A stretch of DNA of 6,829 bases from Caldifarciminota bacterium (GTDB lineage Bacteria; Hydrothermota; Hydrothermia; B15-G9; WFZT01): NCBI GenBank assembly GCA_026986235.1, contig JALSOY010000249.1, positions 1 to 6,829 of the forward strand, given 5' to 3'. Both the position numbers and the translations under genes were made by a program. A model generated the notes under the pieces. The model made no database searches. It was not told the origin of the DNA and was given only the letters and a program-made list of their open reading frames with translations. Below, in pieces: positions 1 through 5,943 of this stretch. Each line of letters opens with the position of its first letter. Position 1 is the first letter of the stretch.

Positions 1-1
1 C

Positions 2-454
2 AGAGGCTTCGAGAGAATATATGTAATTGGTTTCAGCATGGGTGGTGCAGTTTCCATAATAACATACTCAAGATTCAGGAACTTTAACAGGCTGGTACTC
101 GTCGCACCCGCCATCAAACCGGCATCGGATACTTTTATCAAATTGGCATGGAGACAGCTGAAAAAACAGGATTTCGTGGAGTTCGAGGATGCCAGAGGTA
201 GAACCTGGAGGCTAAACAGGTCCTATTTTGAAGACAGGGAAAAGTACGACCTCCTCAGTATGACTATCGACATACCCGTACTCGTTATCATCGGTGAGAA
301 GGATCGGGCGGTGAGTATCGAAGCAGCCAGAGAATTCAGTTTAAAGGATCCAAAAAGAAGAAAGTTTGTTATAATACCGGACGAGGACCATGTATTTCAC
401 AACACATCAAGAAACCTTTTTCCTCACATTCTGAAATTCTTCGAATACGGTTAG
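2..454 (+). CDS. Alpha/beta hydrolase, 3' part of the gene (5' end outside window)
   Basis: This is the C-terminal 150 residues of a serine alpha/beta hydrolase. The open frame runs off the left edge, so the ATG at 38 is internal and not a start. The nucleophile elbow G-F-S-M-G lies at positions 29-43, with the catalytic Ser codon at 35-37, immediately before that ATG. A short cap-like segment follows. The motif VLVIIGEKDRAV then supplies the acid Asp (codon 302-304), and PDEDH supplies the catalytic His (389-391), so the triad is complete. The spacing and the GEKD motif fit the monoacylglycerol lipase / serine aminopeptidase S33-like group. The substrate cannot be told, and a thioesterase or esterase role is equally possible. 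No signal peptide can be judged because the N-terminus is missing. The gene ends 4 nt before the transporter start, which suggests one transcript. Confidence 0.85.
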   Translation, partial: RGFERIYVIGFSMGGAVSIITYSRFRNFNRLVLVAPAIKPASDTFIKLAWRQLKKQDFVEFEDARGRTWRLNRSYFEDREKYDLLSMTIDIPVLVIIGEKDRAVSIEAAREFSLKDPKRRKFVIIPDEDHVFHNTSRNLFPHILKFFEYG

Positions 455-458
455 CACG

Positions 459-1571
459 GTGGAAAGGGTATCGAGGCTCCTTCGCAATGAGTTCATTTTC
501 ATCGTCTATAGTTTTGTTCTGGTGGTTCTGGTTGTATCGAGGCCTTCTTCCGTTTTAGAATTCCCTGAGTACATCGATTGGAGAACCATAGCCTCTCTTG
601 CGGGTCTAATCTTAATTTCTAAAGGGTTCCAGCTCAGTGGTTACTTCGATTGGTTTGCAAGGAGGAGTCTTACCCGAATTTCCAGTGAGAGAAATCTGGC
701 TCTGGGACTTGTGGGAACTGCGGCGTTCCTTTCAACATTTCTAACAAACGATGTGGGTCTGATACTCGTTGTCCCTCTGACCATGAGTTATAGTAAATAC
801 CTGAAAAATGACCTCGGTAAGGTGATAATTTTTGAAGCCATAGGGGCAAATGTGGGTTCAAGTGTCAGTCCGATAGGGAATCCACAGAATATATTTATAT
901 ACAGGTTTATGGATGTCCCCTTTCATAAGTTTTTTCTCAAAATGTTGCCTGTGGGAGTGATTATGGGTGGTATTCTGGTTTCATTCATCTATTTTTCCAC
1001 TTCTTCAACTGAAATGGAGTTCAGAACACGACTCGAAAATGGTGGCACGGATCGAAGGCTTTTTCTCGTCTCTTTTTTATCTCTTATTCTGTTTATCGTC
1101 ACGATGGAGCTTAATCTTGAGACATTCTCTGTATTCCCGCTTATGATCCTTTTTCTGATTATAGAAAGGAAGGTTATTTTTGAGTCCAACTGGATGCTTC
1201 TTCTACTATTCATTGTGTTCTTCCTTGACTCTTCGATGTTGAGTAGGGAGGAGTGGGTAAAGAACCTCTTTGACTCCACTCATTCTCTATCAGCTGGGAA
1301 GATTTATTCACTCTCGATACTTGTTTCTCAGGTGATGAGTAATGTCCCAGCTGCGATTTTGATATCACATTTTACGGACAGGTGGGTACCGCTGGCCATT
1401 GGTGTCAATGTAGGAGGTAACGGCCTGGTGATAGCCTCACTCGCCAACATCATAGCCATCAGACTTTCGAGAAGACGGGACCTTCTGGTAAAGTTCCACT
1501 TTTATTCGATTCCCTTTATGGCTATCAGTTTTCTCCTTATAAGCTTTTTCGTTATTCCAATTTTTAAATAG
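459..1571 (+). CDS. Membrane anion transporter of the ArsB/NhaD/YbiR type (ion transporter superfamily)
   Basis: This 370-residue polytopic membrane protein has about 10-12 hydrophobic segments, among them residues 11-27, 41-59, 78-95, 97-113, 159-179, 199-217, 245-258, 280-304 and 346-368. Two signature hairpins mark the inverted-repeat fold of the ion transporter superfamily. The first half has FLTNDVG (93-100) and GANVGSSVSPIGNPQN (129-144). The second half has SQVMSNVPAAI (290-300) and GVNVGGNGLVIASLANI (315-331). The GNPQN and SNVPAA motifs recall YbiR-like anion transporters more than true arsenite pumps. The substrate is unknown. Its place beside mutase genes would fit a carboxylate or dicarboxylate, but that is inference. 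The start is GTG. No Shine-Dalgarno site precedes it and the frame is closed by a TGA at 432-434, so translation probably depends on reinitiation after the hydrolase stop 4 nt upstream. Confidence 0.82.
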   Translation: MERVSRLLRNEFIFIVYSFVLVVLVVSRPSSVLEFPEYIDWRTIASLAGLILISKGFQLSGYFDWFARRSLTRISSERNLALGLVGTAAFLSTFLTNDVGLILVVPLTMSYSKYLKNDLGKVIIFEAIGANVGSSVSPIGNPQNIFIYRFMDVPFHKFFLKMLPVGVIMGGILVSFIYFSTSSTEMEFRTRLENGGTDRRLFLVSFLSLILFIVTMELNLETFSVFPLMILFLIIERKVIFESNWMLLLLFIVFFLDSSMLSREEWVKNLFDSTHSLSAGKIYSLSILVSQVMSNVPAAILISHFTDRWVPLAIGVNVGGNGLVIASLANIIAIRLSRRRDLLVKFHFYSIPFMAISFLLISFFVIPIFK

Positions 1572-1591
1572 CAGGGCTTATAATAACTTCA
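1556..1591 (+). promoter_or_regulatory. Candidate promoter for the mutase gene, predicting a near-leaderless mRNA
   Basis: A perfect TATAAT lies at 1579-1584. A transcript starting about 7 nt later would begin near A1591, three bases before the mutase ATG at 1594. The -35 region is weak: TCCAAT at 1556-1561 with a 17-nt spacer, or TTCCAA at 1555-1560 with 18. There is no Shine-Dalgarno site at working distance; CAGGG at 1572-1576 is about 17 nt from the ATG. Either the gene has its own leaderless promoter or it relies on coupling to the transporter, whose stop is 22 nt upstream. Confidence 0.35.
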
Positions 1592-1593
1592 CT

Positions 1594-3168
1594 ATGGCAG
1601 GTAGAAAGTTTGAAACACTCTCGGGAATACCTGTAAAAGAGGTTTACAAACCAGAAGATCTAAAGGGATTTGATCCAGAGAAGAAGCTGGGGGAACCGGG
1701 CAGACCTCCCTTTACCCGTGGAGTTTATCCCAACATGTATCGTGGCAGGCTGTGGACTATGAGGCAATATGCGGGTTTCGGATCGGCCGAGGACACCAAC
1801 AGGAGGTTTCTTTACCTTTTGTCACAGGGACAGACAGGCTTGTCTGTAGCTTTTGATCTTCCTACCCAGCTCGGGTACGATTCTGACCACCCTCTTGCGG
1901 TGGGAGAGATAGGAAGAACAGGCGTGGCTGTATCCACTCTTGAGGATCTTTCCATCGTTTTTCGGGATATTAACCTCGGAGAGGTTTCAACTTCCATGAC
2001 GATCAACGCAACTGCCCCTGTTTTGCTTGCCATGTACATCGTGATTGCTGACAGGGATGGAATACCGGCAGAAAAACTGTCGGGAACAGTCCAGAATGAC
2101 ATCCTGAAAGAGTTCGCTGCGAGGGGAAACTACATCTATCCGGTAGAACCATCCATGAGACTCGTGGGAGATCTTATTGAATTTTCCTCTAAATATTTGC
2201 CCAGATGGAATCCCATTTCCATCTCAGGGTATCATTACCGTGAGGCCGGGGCAACTGCCGTTGAAGAGCTTGCCTTCACATTTGCCGATGGAATTGCCTA
2301 TGTTGAAGAGGTGAGGAAAAGGGGAATTGATGTGGATCAATTTGCTCCACGGCTCTCTTTCTTTTTTAACGCTCACAATTACTTTTTCGAAGAAGTGGCA
2401 AAGTTTCGTGCTGCAAGAAGGATATGGTACAGGATAATGAAAGAGAGGTTCGGGGCAAGAAACGAAAAGTCAATGAGGTTGAGGTTTCACACCCAGACTG
2501 CTGGCTCGGCCCTTGTGGCACAACAGCCTTTGAACAACATTATCAGGGTTACACTTCAGGCACTTGCCGCGGTTCTCGGAGGGACTCAATCACTGCATAC
2601 CAACTCATTTGACGAGGCACTTGCCCTCCCAACGGAACTTTCTGCCACGGTTGCCCTGAGAACGCAGCAGATCATTGCCTATGAATCCGGTGTCGCAGAT
2701 TCCGTTGACCCTCTCGCCGGATCTTACATGGTGGAAAAGCTCACGGACCAGATTGAAGAGGAGGTATGGGAACTTATCAAAAAGATTGACGAACTGGGAG
2801 GTGCTGTTGAGGCCATTAAAACGGGATTTTTCCAGAGAAGGATCGAAGAATCCTCTTACAGGTACCAGATGGAAGTGGAGAAGGGAGAAAGAACGGTGGT
2901 GGGTGTCAACAGTTTTACCGTTGAAGAGGAGCCCAGAATAGAGCTTCTTAAAGTGGATCCCGAGGTCGAGAGGAGACAGCTCGAGAGACTTGAAAGATAT
3001 AAGAAGAACCGTGACCACGATAGGGTGATGAAATCACTTGAAAAAATTAAAAAAACTGCCCTCGGGGAGGATAATCTTATGCCCGTGATCATAGAGGCCA
3101 TAGAGAATAGTGCAACATTGGGAGAAATCTCAGATTCTTTGAGGGAGGTGTGGGGTGAGTTTAAGTAG
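1594..3168 (+). CDS. mcmA1: Methylmalonyl-CoA mutase, catalytic (large/alpha) subunit without the B12-binding domain
   Basis: This enzyme interconverts succinyl-CoA and (R)-methylmalonyl-CoA by an adenosylcobalamin radical mechanism in the cytoplasm. The 524 residues cover the TIM-barrel catalytic domain and its C-terminal linker, ending at LREVWGEFK just where fused enzymes enter the cobalamin domain. No DxHxxG cobalamin motif is present, so a separate B12-binding subunit must be encoded elsewhere. Active-site residues of the Propionibacterium enzyme appear at a constant offset of 30: Arg57 and Tyr59 (R87, Y89), Gln167 (Q197), Arg177 (R207), Tyr213-His214 (Y243, H244) and Arg253 (R283). The Tyr59/Arg177 pair points to methylmalonyl-CoA rather than isobutyryl-CoA (Phe/Gln) or 2-hydroxyisobutyryl-CoA (Ile/Gln) mutase. 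The protein begins at RKFETLSGIPVKEVY, about 30 residues later than typical archaeal-type homologues. ATG 1594 is the first possible start after the in-frame TAA at 1540-1542. The 3' end overlaps the epimerase gene by 14 nt. Confidence 0.95.
   Translation: MAGRKFETLSGIPVKEVYKPEDLKGFDPEKKLGEPGRPPFTRGVYPNMYRGRLWTMRQYAGFGSAEDTNRRFLYLLSQGQTGLSVAFDLPTQLGYDSDHPLAVGEIGRTGVAVSTLEDLSIVFRDINLGEVSTSMTINATAPVLLAMYIVIADRDGIPAEKLSGTVQNDILKEFAARGNYIYPVEPSMRLVGDLIEFSSKYLPRWNPISISGYHYREAGATAVEELAFTFADGIAYVEEVRKRGIDVDQFAPRLSFFFNAHNYFFEEVAKFRAARRIWYRIMKERFGARNEKSMRLRFHTQTAGSALVAQQPLNNIIRVTLQALAAVLGGTQSLHTNSFDEALALPTELSATVALRTQQIIAYESGVADSVDPLAGSYMVEKLTDQIEEEVWELIKKIDELGGAVEAIKTGFFQRRIEESSYRYQMEVEKGERTVVGVNSFTVEEEPRIELLKVDPEVERRQLERLERYKKNRDHDRVMKSLEKIKKTALGEDNLMPVIIEAIENSATLGEISDSLREVWGEFK
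3143..3150 (+). promoter_or_regulatory. Ribosome binding site of the epimerase gene, inside the mutase coding end
   Basis: GGGAGGTG lies 4 nt before the GTG start at 3155 and supports that start over any downstream codon. It is embedded in the last codons of the mutase, so the two proteins are likely translated in a coupled way. Confidence 0.8.
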
Positions 3169-3565
3169 AATTAACCACATAGGGATAGCCGTGTCCGATC
3201 TCGAAAAGGCGGTTTCCACTTTTAAAAAACTTTTTGGCGTTGATCCGGAGTACGAAACACTCGAGGACAGAGGGCTTAGGGTTGCGATATTCCGACTCGA
3301 GAATGTGAGGGTTGAGCTCACATCCCCGATAAGGGAGGGAACGGCCATAGATAACTTTTTGAAAAAGAGGGGAGATGGGATTCACCATCTTGCTTTTGAA
3401 ACAAATGACATTGAATCTACACTGGAGAGGTTGAAGAAGGAAGGATTTGAAGTTATAGATGGACCCAGGGAAGGAGCCGAAGGGTACCTTGTGGCCTTTT
3501 TACATCCCAGGACCACGAACAGGGTTTTGATAGAGGTGGTGAGCGGGGGAAGGGCCTCCCACTGA
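3155..3565 (+). CDS. mce: Methylmalonyl-CoA epimerase (VOC/glyoxalase fold)
   Basis: This enzyme interconverts the (R) and (S) epimers of methylmalonyl-CoA, linking the mutase to carboxylation or decarboxylation steps of propionate metabolism. The 136 residues match the usual length and show two VOC beta-alpha-beta-beta-beta modules, starting at INHIGIAVSDLEKAV (6-20) and GDGIHHLAFETNDI (73-86). Expected metal ligands are His8, Glu54 in VELTSP (Gln65 in the Propionibacterium enzyme), His77 (or His78) and Glu127 in VLIEVV. The motif LHPRTTNRVLIEV is the family's HPKSTGGVLIE-like signature with an unusual TNR in place of the glycines. The start is GTG with a good ribosome binding site, and the gene overlaps the mutase by 14 nt. 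The last ten codons, encoding EVVSGGRASH, form the left arm of the operon's terminator, and the TGA lies in the hairpin loop. The GGRASH tail is beyond the usual family end. Confidence 0.93.
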   Translation: MSLSRINHIGIAVSDLEKAVSTFKKLFGVDPEYETLEDRGLRVAIFRLENVRVELTSPIREGTAIDNFLKKRGDGIHHLAFETNDIESTLERLKKEGFEVIDGPREGAEGYLVAFLHPRTTNRVLIEVVSGGRASH

Positions 3566-3599
3566 AGTGGGAGGCCCTTCCCCCGCTCACCACCTTTTT
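3534..3599 (+). terminator. Intrinsic terminator with a perfect 29-bp stem, overlapping the epimerase coding end
   Basis: The left arm at 3534-3562 and right arm at 3567-3595 are exact reverse complements, 29 bp and GC-rich. The loop is TGAA (3563-3566), whose first three bases are the epimerase stop codon. TTTTT follows at 3595-3599, its first T being the last paired base of the stem. On the + strand this is a textbook intrinsic terminator except for the very long stem and its location in coding sequence. On the - strand the hairpin is followed by CTATCAAAAC, not a T run, so it should terminate the convergent acylase transcript poorly unless Rho or another factor helps. The T run also touches the acylase stop codon (TAA on the - strand, 3598-3600). 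Confidence 0.93.
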
Positions 3600-5943
3600 A
3601 TCTTCCGGGCACCAGCTTTATTATCCCCTCACTTTGCCTGAGAATCTCCTCCCTGTCAAAAGTTATCCTTTTGTACTTTCCTGTAAGCCATAGATTTATC
3701 TGGTCAGCGTAGTGCTTTGAGGCAAAGATACCTGAATTTCCCGAAGCTATCGTCGCCCAGGAATTATTGATGTCAGAGAGATCGACAATCTGCCTGGTTG
3801 AAGGACCTGTCTTCATCTCAAAAGGCTCGTTCCAGTACCATTGGGCTTTATTCACTGATATGTTGGAGCCTGAAACAGGATAGGGACCCCGGTTGAAGAT
3901 TTTCCTCATAACAGCGTTCACGCCAAAGGGATGTCTGAACTCAAATTTGTGGAAGTAACCCCATTTCCAGTTTTCGGGATTTGACCCCCTTAACCCCTTT
4001 AGCTCACTAACTGCCTTTTTAAAAGCCCTCACAGTTATGTCCTTTCTCGTCTCCACCTTCTTTGTGGAAACATCGTCAAACCACACATCGTACGGATCCA
4101 GGTAAAGTCTGTAAAGTACGGTAAGTGGTATGTTTGACATGGTAAGGAACTCACCGTATAGACTGTCTCCGAGCTCGTCTTTGAAGGTTTCCTCCATCAG
4201 GTGTTTCAGGGTAAAGTAGAAGATGGTAACCCCTACAGAATCCTTATCTTCATCTCCATTCCAGTTTTGAAGTATCCTTTTTGCAAGGTCTTCGAGGCTG
4301 GTGCCTTTATACGAGTATAGATCCTTTACCATCCTGTCTTTGAGAATTTTATCCCACGGAGGCCTGGTATCCATCTGCATCTTTTTAAAGTCATCGACAG
4401 AAAACTTCTCCTTTGAAGTGAGAAGCCTGTGAATCCTCTCTATTCTTGCTGCAGGTTCCCAGTAAACGGTCAGGTAGTAGGGGAAGTTCTGGTCAACAAC
4501 ACAGTTCGCCGTTGCTATAAAACCCTGGTCAGGGTTGAAAGCCCTGGGATTCTTTTCAAATGGTATAAATTCCGTCCAGTTTGCGCCAGGATCGTCGGCC
4601 TGGAGGGGTAGATAGTAGGGACCGGGTTTTCTATCCGGTATGCCCCCACCTGTAACATACCCGATGTTGCCCTGAATGTCAGCATAGACGAAGTTCTGGG
4701 CAGGCACTTTAAAGTACTTTACCCCTTCGAGAAACTCCTCCCAGTTCCTGGCCCTTGCAATCTTCATGATGGCCCTGAGTTCGTTGGTTTTCATGTAGCC
4801 GTTCCAGCGTAGTGCAACGACCCTGTCTTTGATTTTCTTTATGTCGGAAACAACGGGGCCGTGAACAGTCCACCTTGTTTTCAAAATATAGGGTTTGCCA
4901 CCCTTCACCTTTATGGTATCAACCTTCTGGACAAAATCAACCCATTTACCGTTGAACCAGTACTGATCAGGATTGTCTGGATTTACCTTTTCGATGATCA
5001 GATCTGCATCGTCCATCATTACATTTGTAAGACCCCAGGCTATGTGGTCGTTGTGACCGATAACCACAAAGGGTAGAGCCGGAAGAGAGACTCCGTAGAG
5101 GTTGATACCCGGTGCAGAAAGGTGGATTTCGTACCACAAGATCGGCATTTTTATTGAAAGGTGGGGGTCGTTGGCAAGTATGGGCTTCCCCGTAACAGAT
5201 TTTTTGCCCGAAACTACCCAGGAGTTGCTTCCCGATACACCGAGACCTGAGAGTAATTCGTCAAATTTTTTCATACCCATGAGAATGGATTTCTTTATGG
5301 GGATTATCTGTGGAGCATTGGAAGGACAGGATGGAATGATTTCAGAAAACTTTGTGGAATCCACCCTGTTTCTTATTTTGTACAGAATCCAGTCGTGTTT
5401 AAAACCGGAGGATAGATCCCATCCCATCAGTCTGATGTAGCCAAGAGATTGACGGGGATCCCAGGGTTCTGGTTTAATTTTCAATATTTTGAATTCGGGC
5501 GGGAGTTTTCCGTTTTTTATGTAGTAATTCACTCCCCTGGCATAAACTTCAAGAATGTGTTTTTCTTTTGGAGAAAGTGCATTCCACAGGGTGTCGATAA
5601 GTTTGTCAAAGCCAATGGTTCTCAAAAAGATGTCGGTGTTCAGGAGTTTTTGTCCAAGGATTTCAGAGAGTCTTCCCTGTGCTGCCCTTCTTGTGAGCTC
5701 CATACTGAATAATCTGTCCCTTGCATGTAGATAACCCTGGGCGAATACGAGGTCGTCAATGTTTTTTGCGTAAACATGTGGTACGCCATAATCGTCGAAA
5801 ATGATCTCAACAGTGTCCTTAACTCCAGCAATAAATGTACCCTTCTCTGGTGGTGTAACGCTTCCTGTGTACTGTATGATCAAAAAGACAAGGAGTGCAA
5901 GGACGACAGCTGTGGTGATGAGAAACCCTTTTAAAATTTTCAT
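3598..5943 (-). CDS. Penicillin-acylase-family Ntn hydrolase, exported or membrane-anchored
   Basis: This 781-residue protein is a precursor of the penicillin acylase / acyl-homoserine lactone acylase family, which hydrolyse amide bonds after self-cleavage into alpha and beta chains. Residues 7-25 form a hydrophobic segment after the basic start MKILKG, with no lipobox Cys, so it is a signal peptide or membrane anchor. The alpha-chain signature GVPHVYAKNIDDLVFAQGY lies at 53-71 and ARDRLFSMELTRRAAQGRL at 74-92. The self-cleavage site GVSG/SNSWVVSG puts the nucleophile at Ser239 (codon 5227-5229). DPHL follows at 259-262. Asp311 and Asp314 match the calcium ligands beta-D73 and beta-D76 of E. 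coli penicillin G acylase, and Asn480 (beta-242) fits the oxyanion Asn; the next residue is Cys481, where the family often has a second Asn. HYADQINLWLTGKY (744-757) is the usual C-terminal signature. The start has a perfect ribosome binding site and overlaps the propeller gene by ATGA. Substrate (beta-lactam, lactone or peptide) is not predictable. Confidence 0.92.
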   Translation of the reverse strand: MKILKGFLITTAVVLALLVFLIIQYTGSVTPPEKGTFIAGVKDTVEIIFDDYGVPHVYAKNIDDLVFAQGYLHARDRLFSMELTRRAAQGRLSEILGQKLLNTDIFLRTIGFDKLIDTLWNALSPKEKHILEVYARGVNYYIKNGKLPPEFKILKIKPEPWDPRQSLGYIRLMGWDLSSGFKHDWILYKIRNRVDSTKFSEIIPSCPSNAPQIIPIKKSILMGMKKFDELLSGLGVSGSNSWVVSGKKSVTGKPILANDPHLSIKMPILWYEIHLSAPGINLYGVSLPALPFVVIGHNDHIAWGLTNVMMDDADLIIEKVNPDNPDQYWFNGKWVDFVQKVDTIKVKGGKPYILKTRWTVHGPVVSDIKKIKDRVVALRWNGYMKTNELRAIMKIARARNWEEFLEGVKYFKVPAQNFVYADIQGNIGYVTGGGIPDRKPGPYYLPLQADDPGANWTEFIPFEKNPRAFNPDQGFIATANCVVDQNFPYYLTVYWEPAARIERIHRLLTSKEKFSVDDFKKMQMDTRPPWDKILKDRMVKDLYSYKGTSLEDLAKRILQNWNGDEDKDSVGVTIFYFTLKHLMEETFKDELGDSLYGEFLTMSNIPLTVLYRLYLDPYDVWFDDVSTKKVETRKDITVRAFKKAVSELKGLRGSNPENWKWGYFHKFEFRHPFGVNAVMRKIFNRGPYPVSGSNISVNKAQWYWNEPFEMKTGPSTRQIVDLSDINNSWATIASGNSGIFASKHYADQINLWLTGKYKRITFDREEILRQSEGIIKLVPGR

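Noticed and set aside
38..454. ATG at 38 as the start of a complete 138-residue protein
   Set aside because: The catalytic Ser codon and the rest of the nucleophile elbow lie just upstream in the same open frame, so the real gene starts left of the window.
670..861. 63-residue open frame on the - strand inside the transporter gene
   Set aside because: It is antisense to the transporter signature motifs and has no support of its own.
459..1571. True ArsB arsenite pump or NhaD sodium/proton antiporter
   Set aside because: The fold is shared, but no ars genes are nearby and the GNPQN and SNVPAA motifs fit YbiR-like anion transporters better; a specific substrate is not supported.
2605..3018. 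137-residue open frame on the - strand inside the mutase gene
   Set aside because: It is fully antisense to a highly conserved enzyme and has no recognisable domain; it is a shadow of the mutase frame.
1594..3168. Isobutyryl-CoA or 2-hydroxyisobutyryl-CoA mutase
   Set aside because: Tyr59 and Arg177, the methylmalonyl-CoA specificity pair, are present instead of Phe/Gln or Ile/Gln.
5102..5440. 112-residue open frame on the + strand inside the acylase gene
   Set aside because: It lies antisense to the conserved acylase nucleophile region and resembles no known protein.
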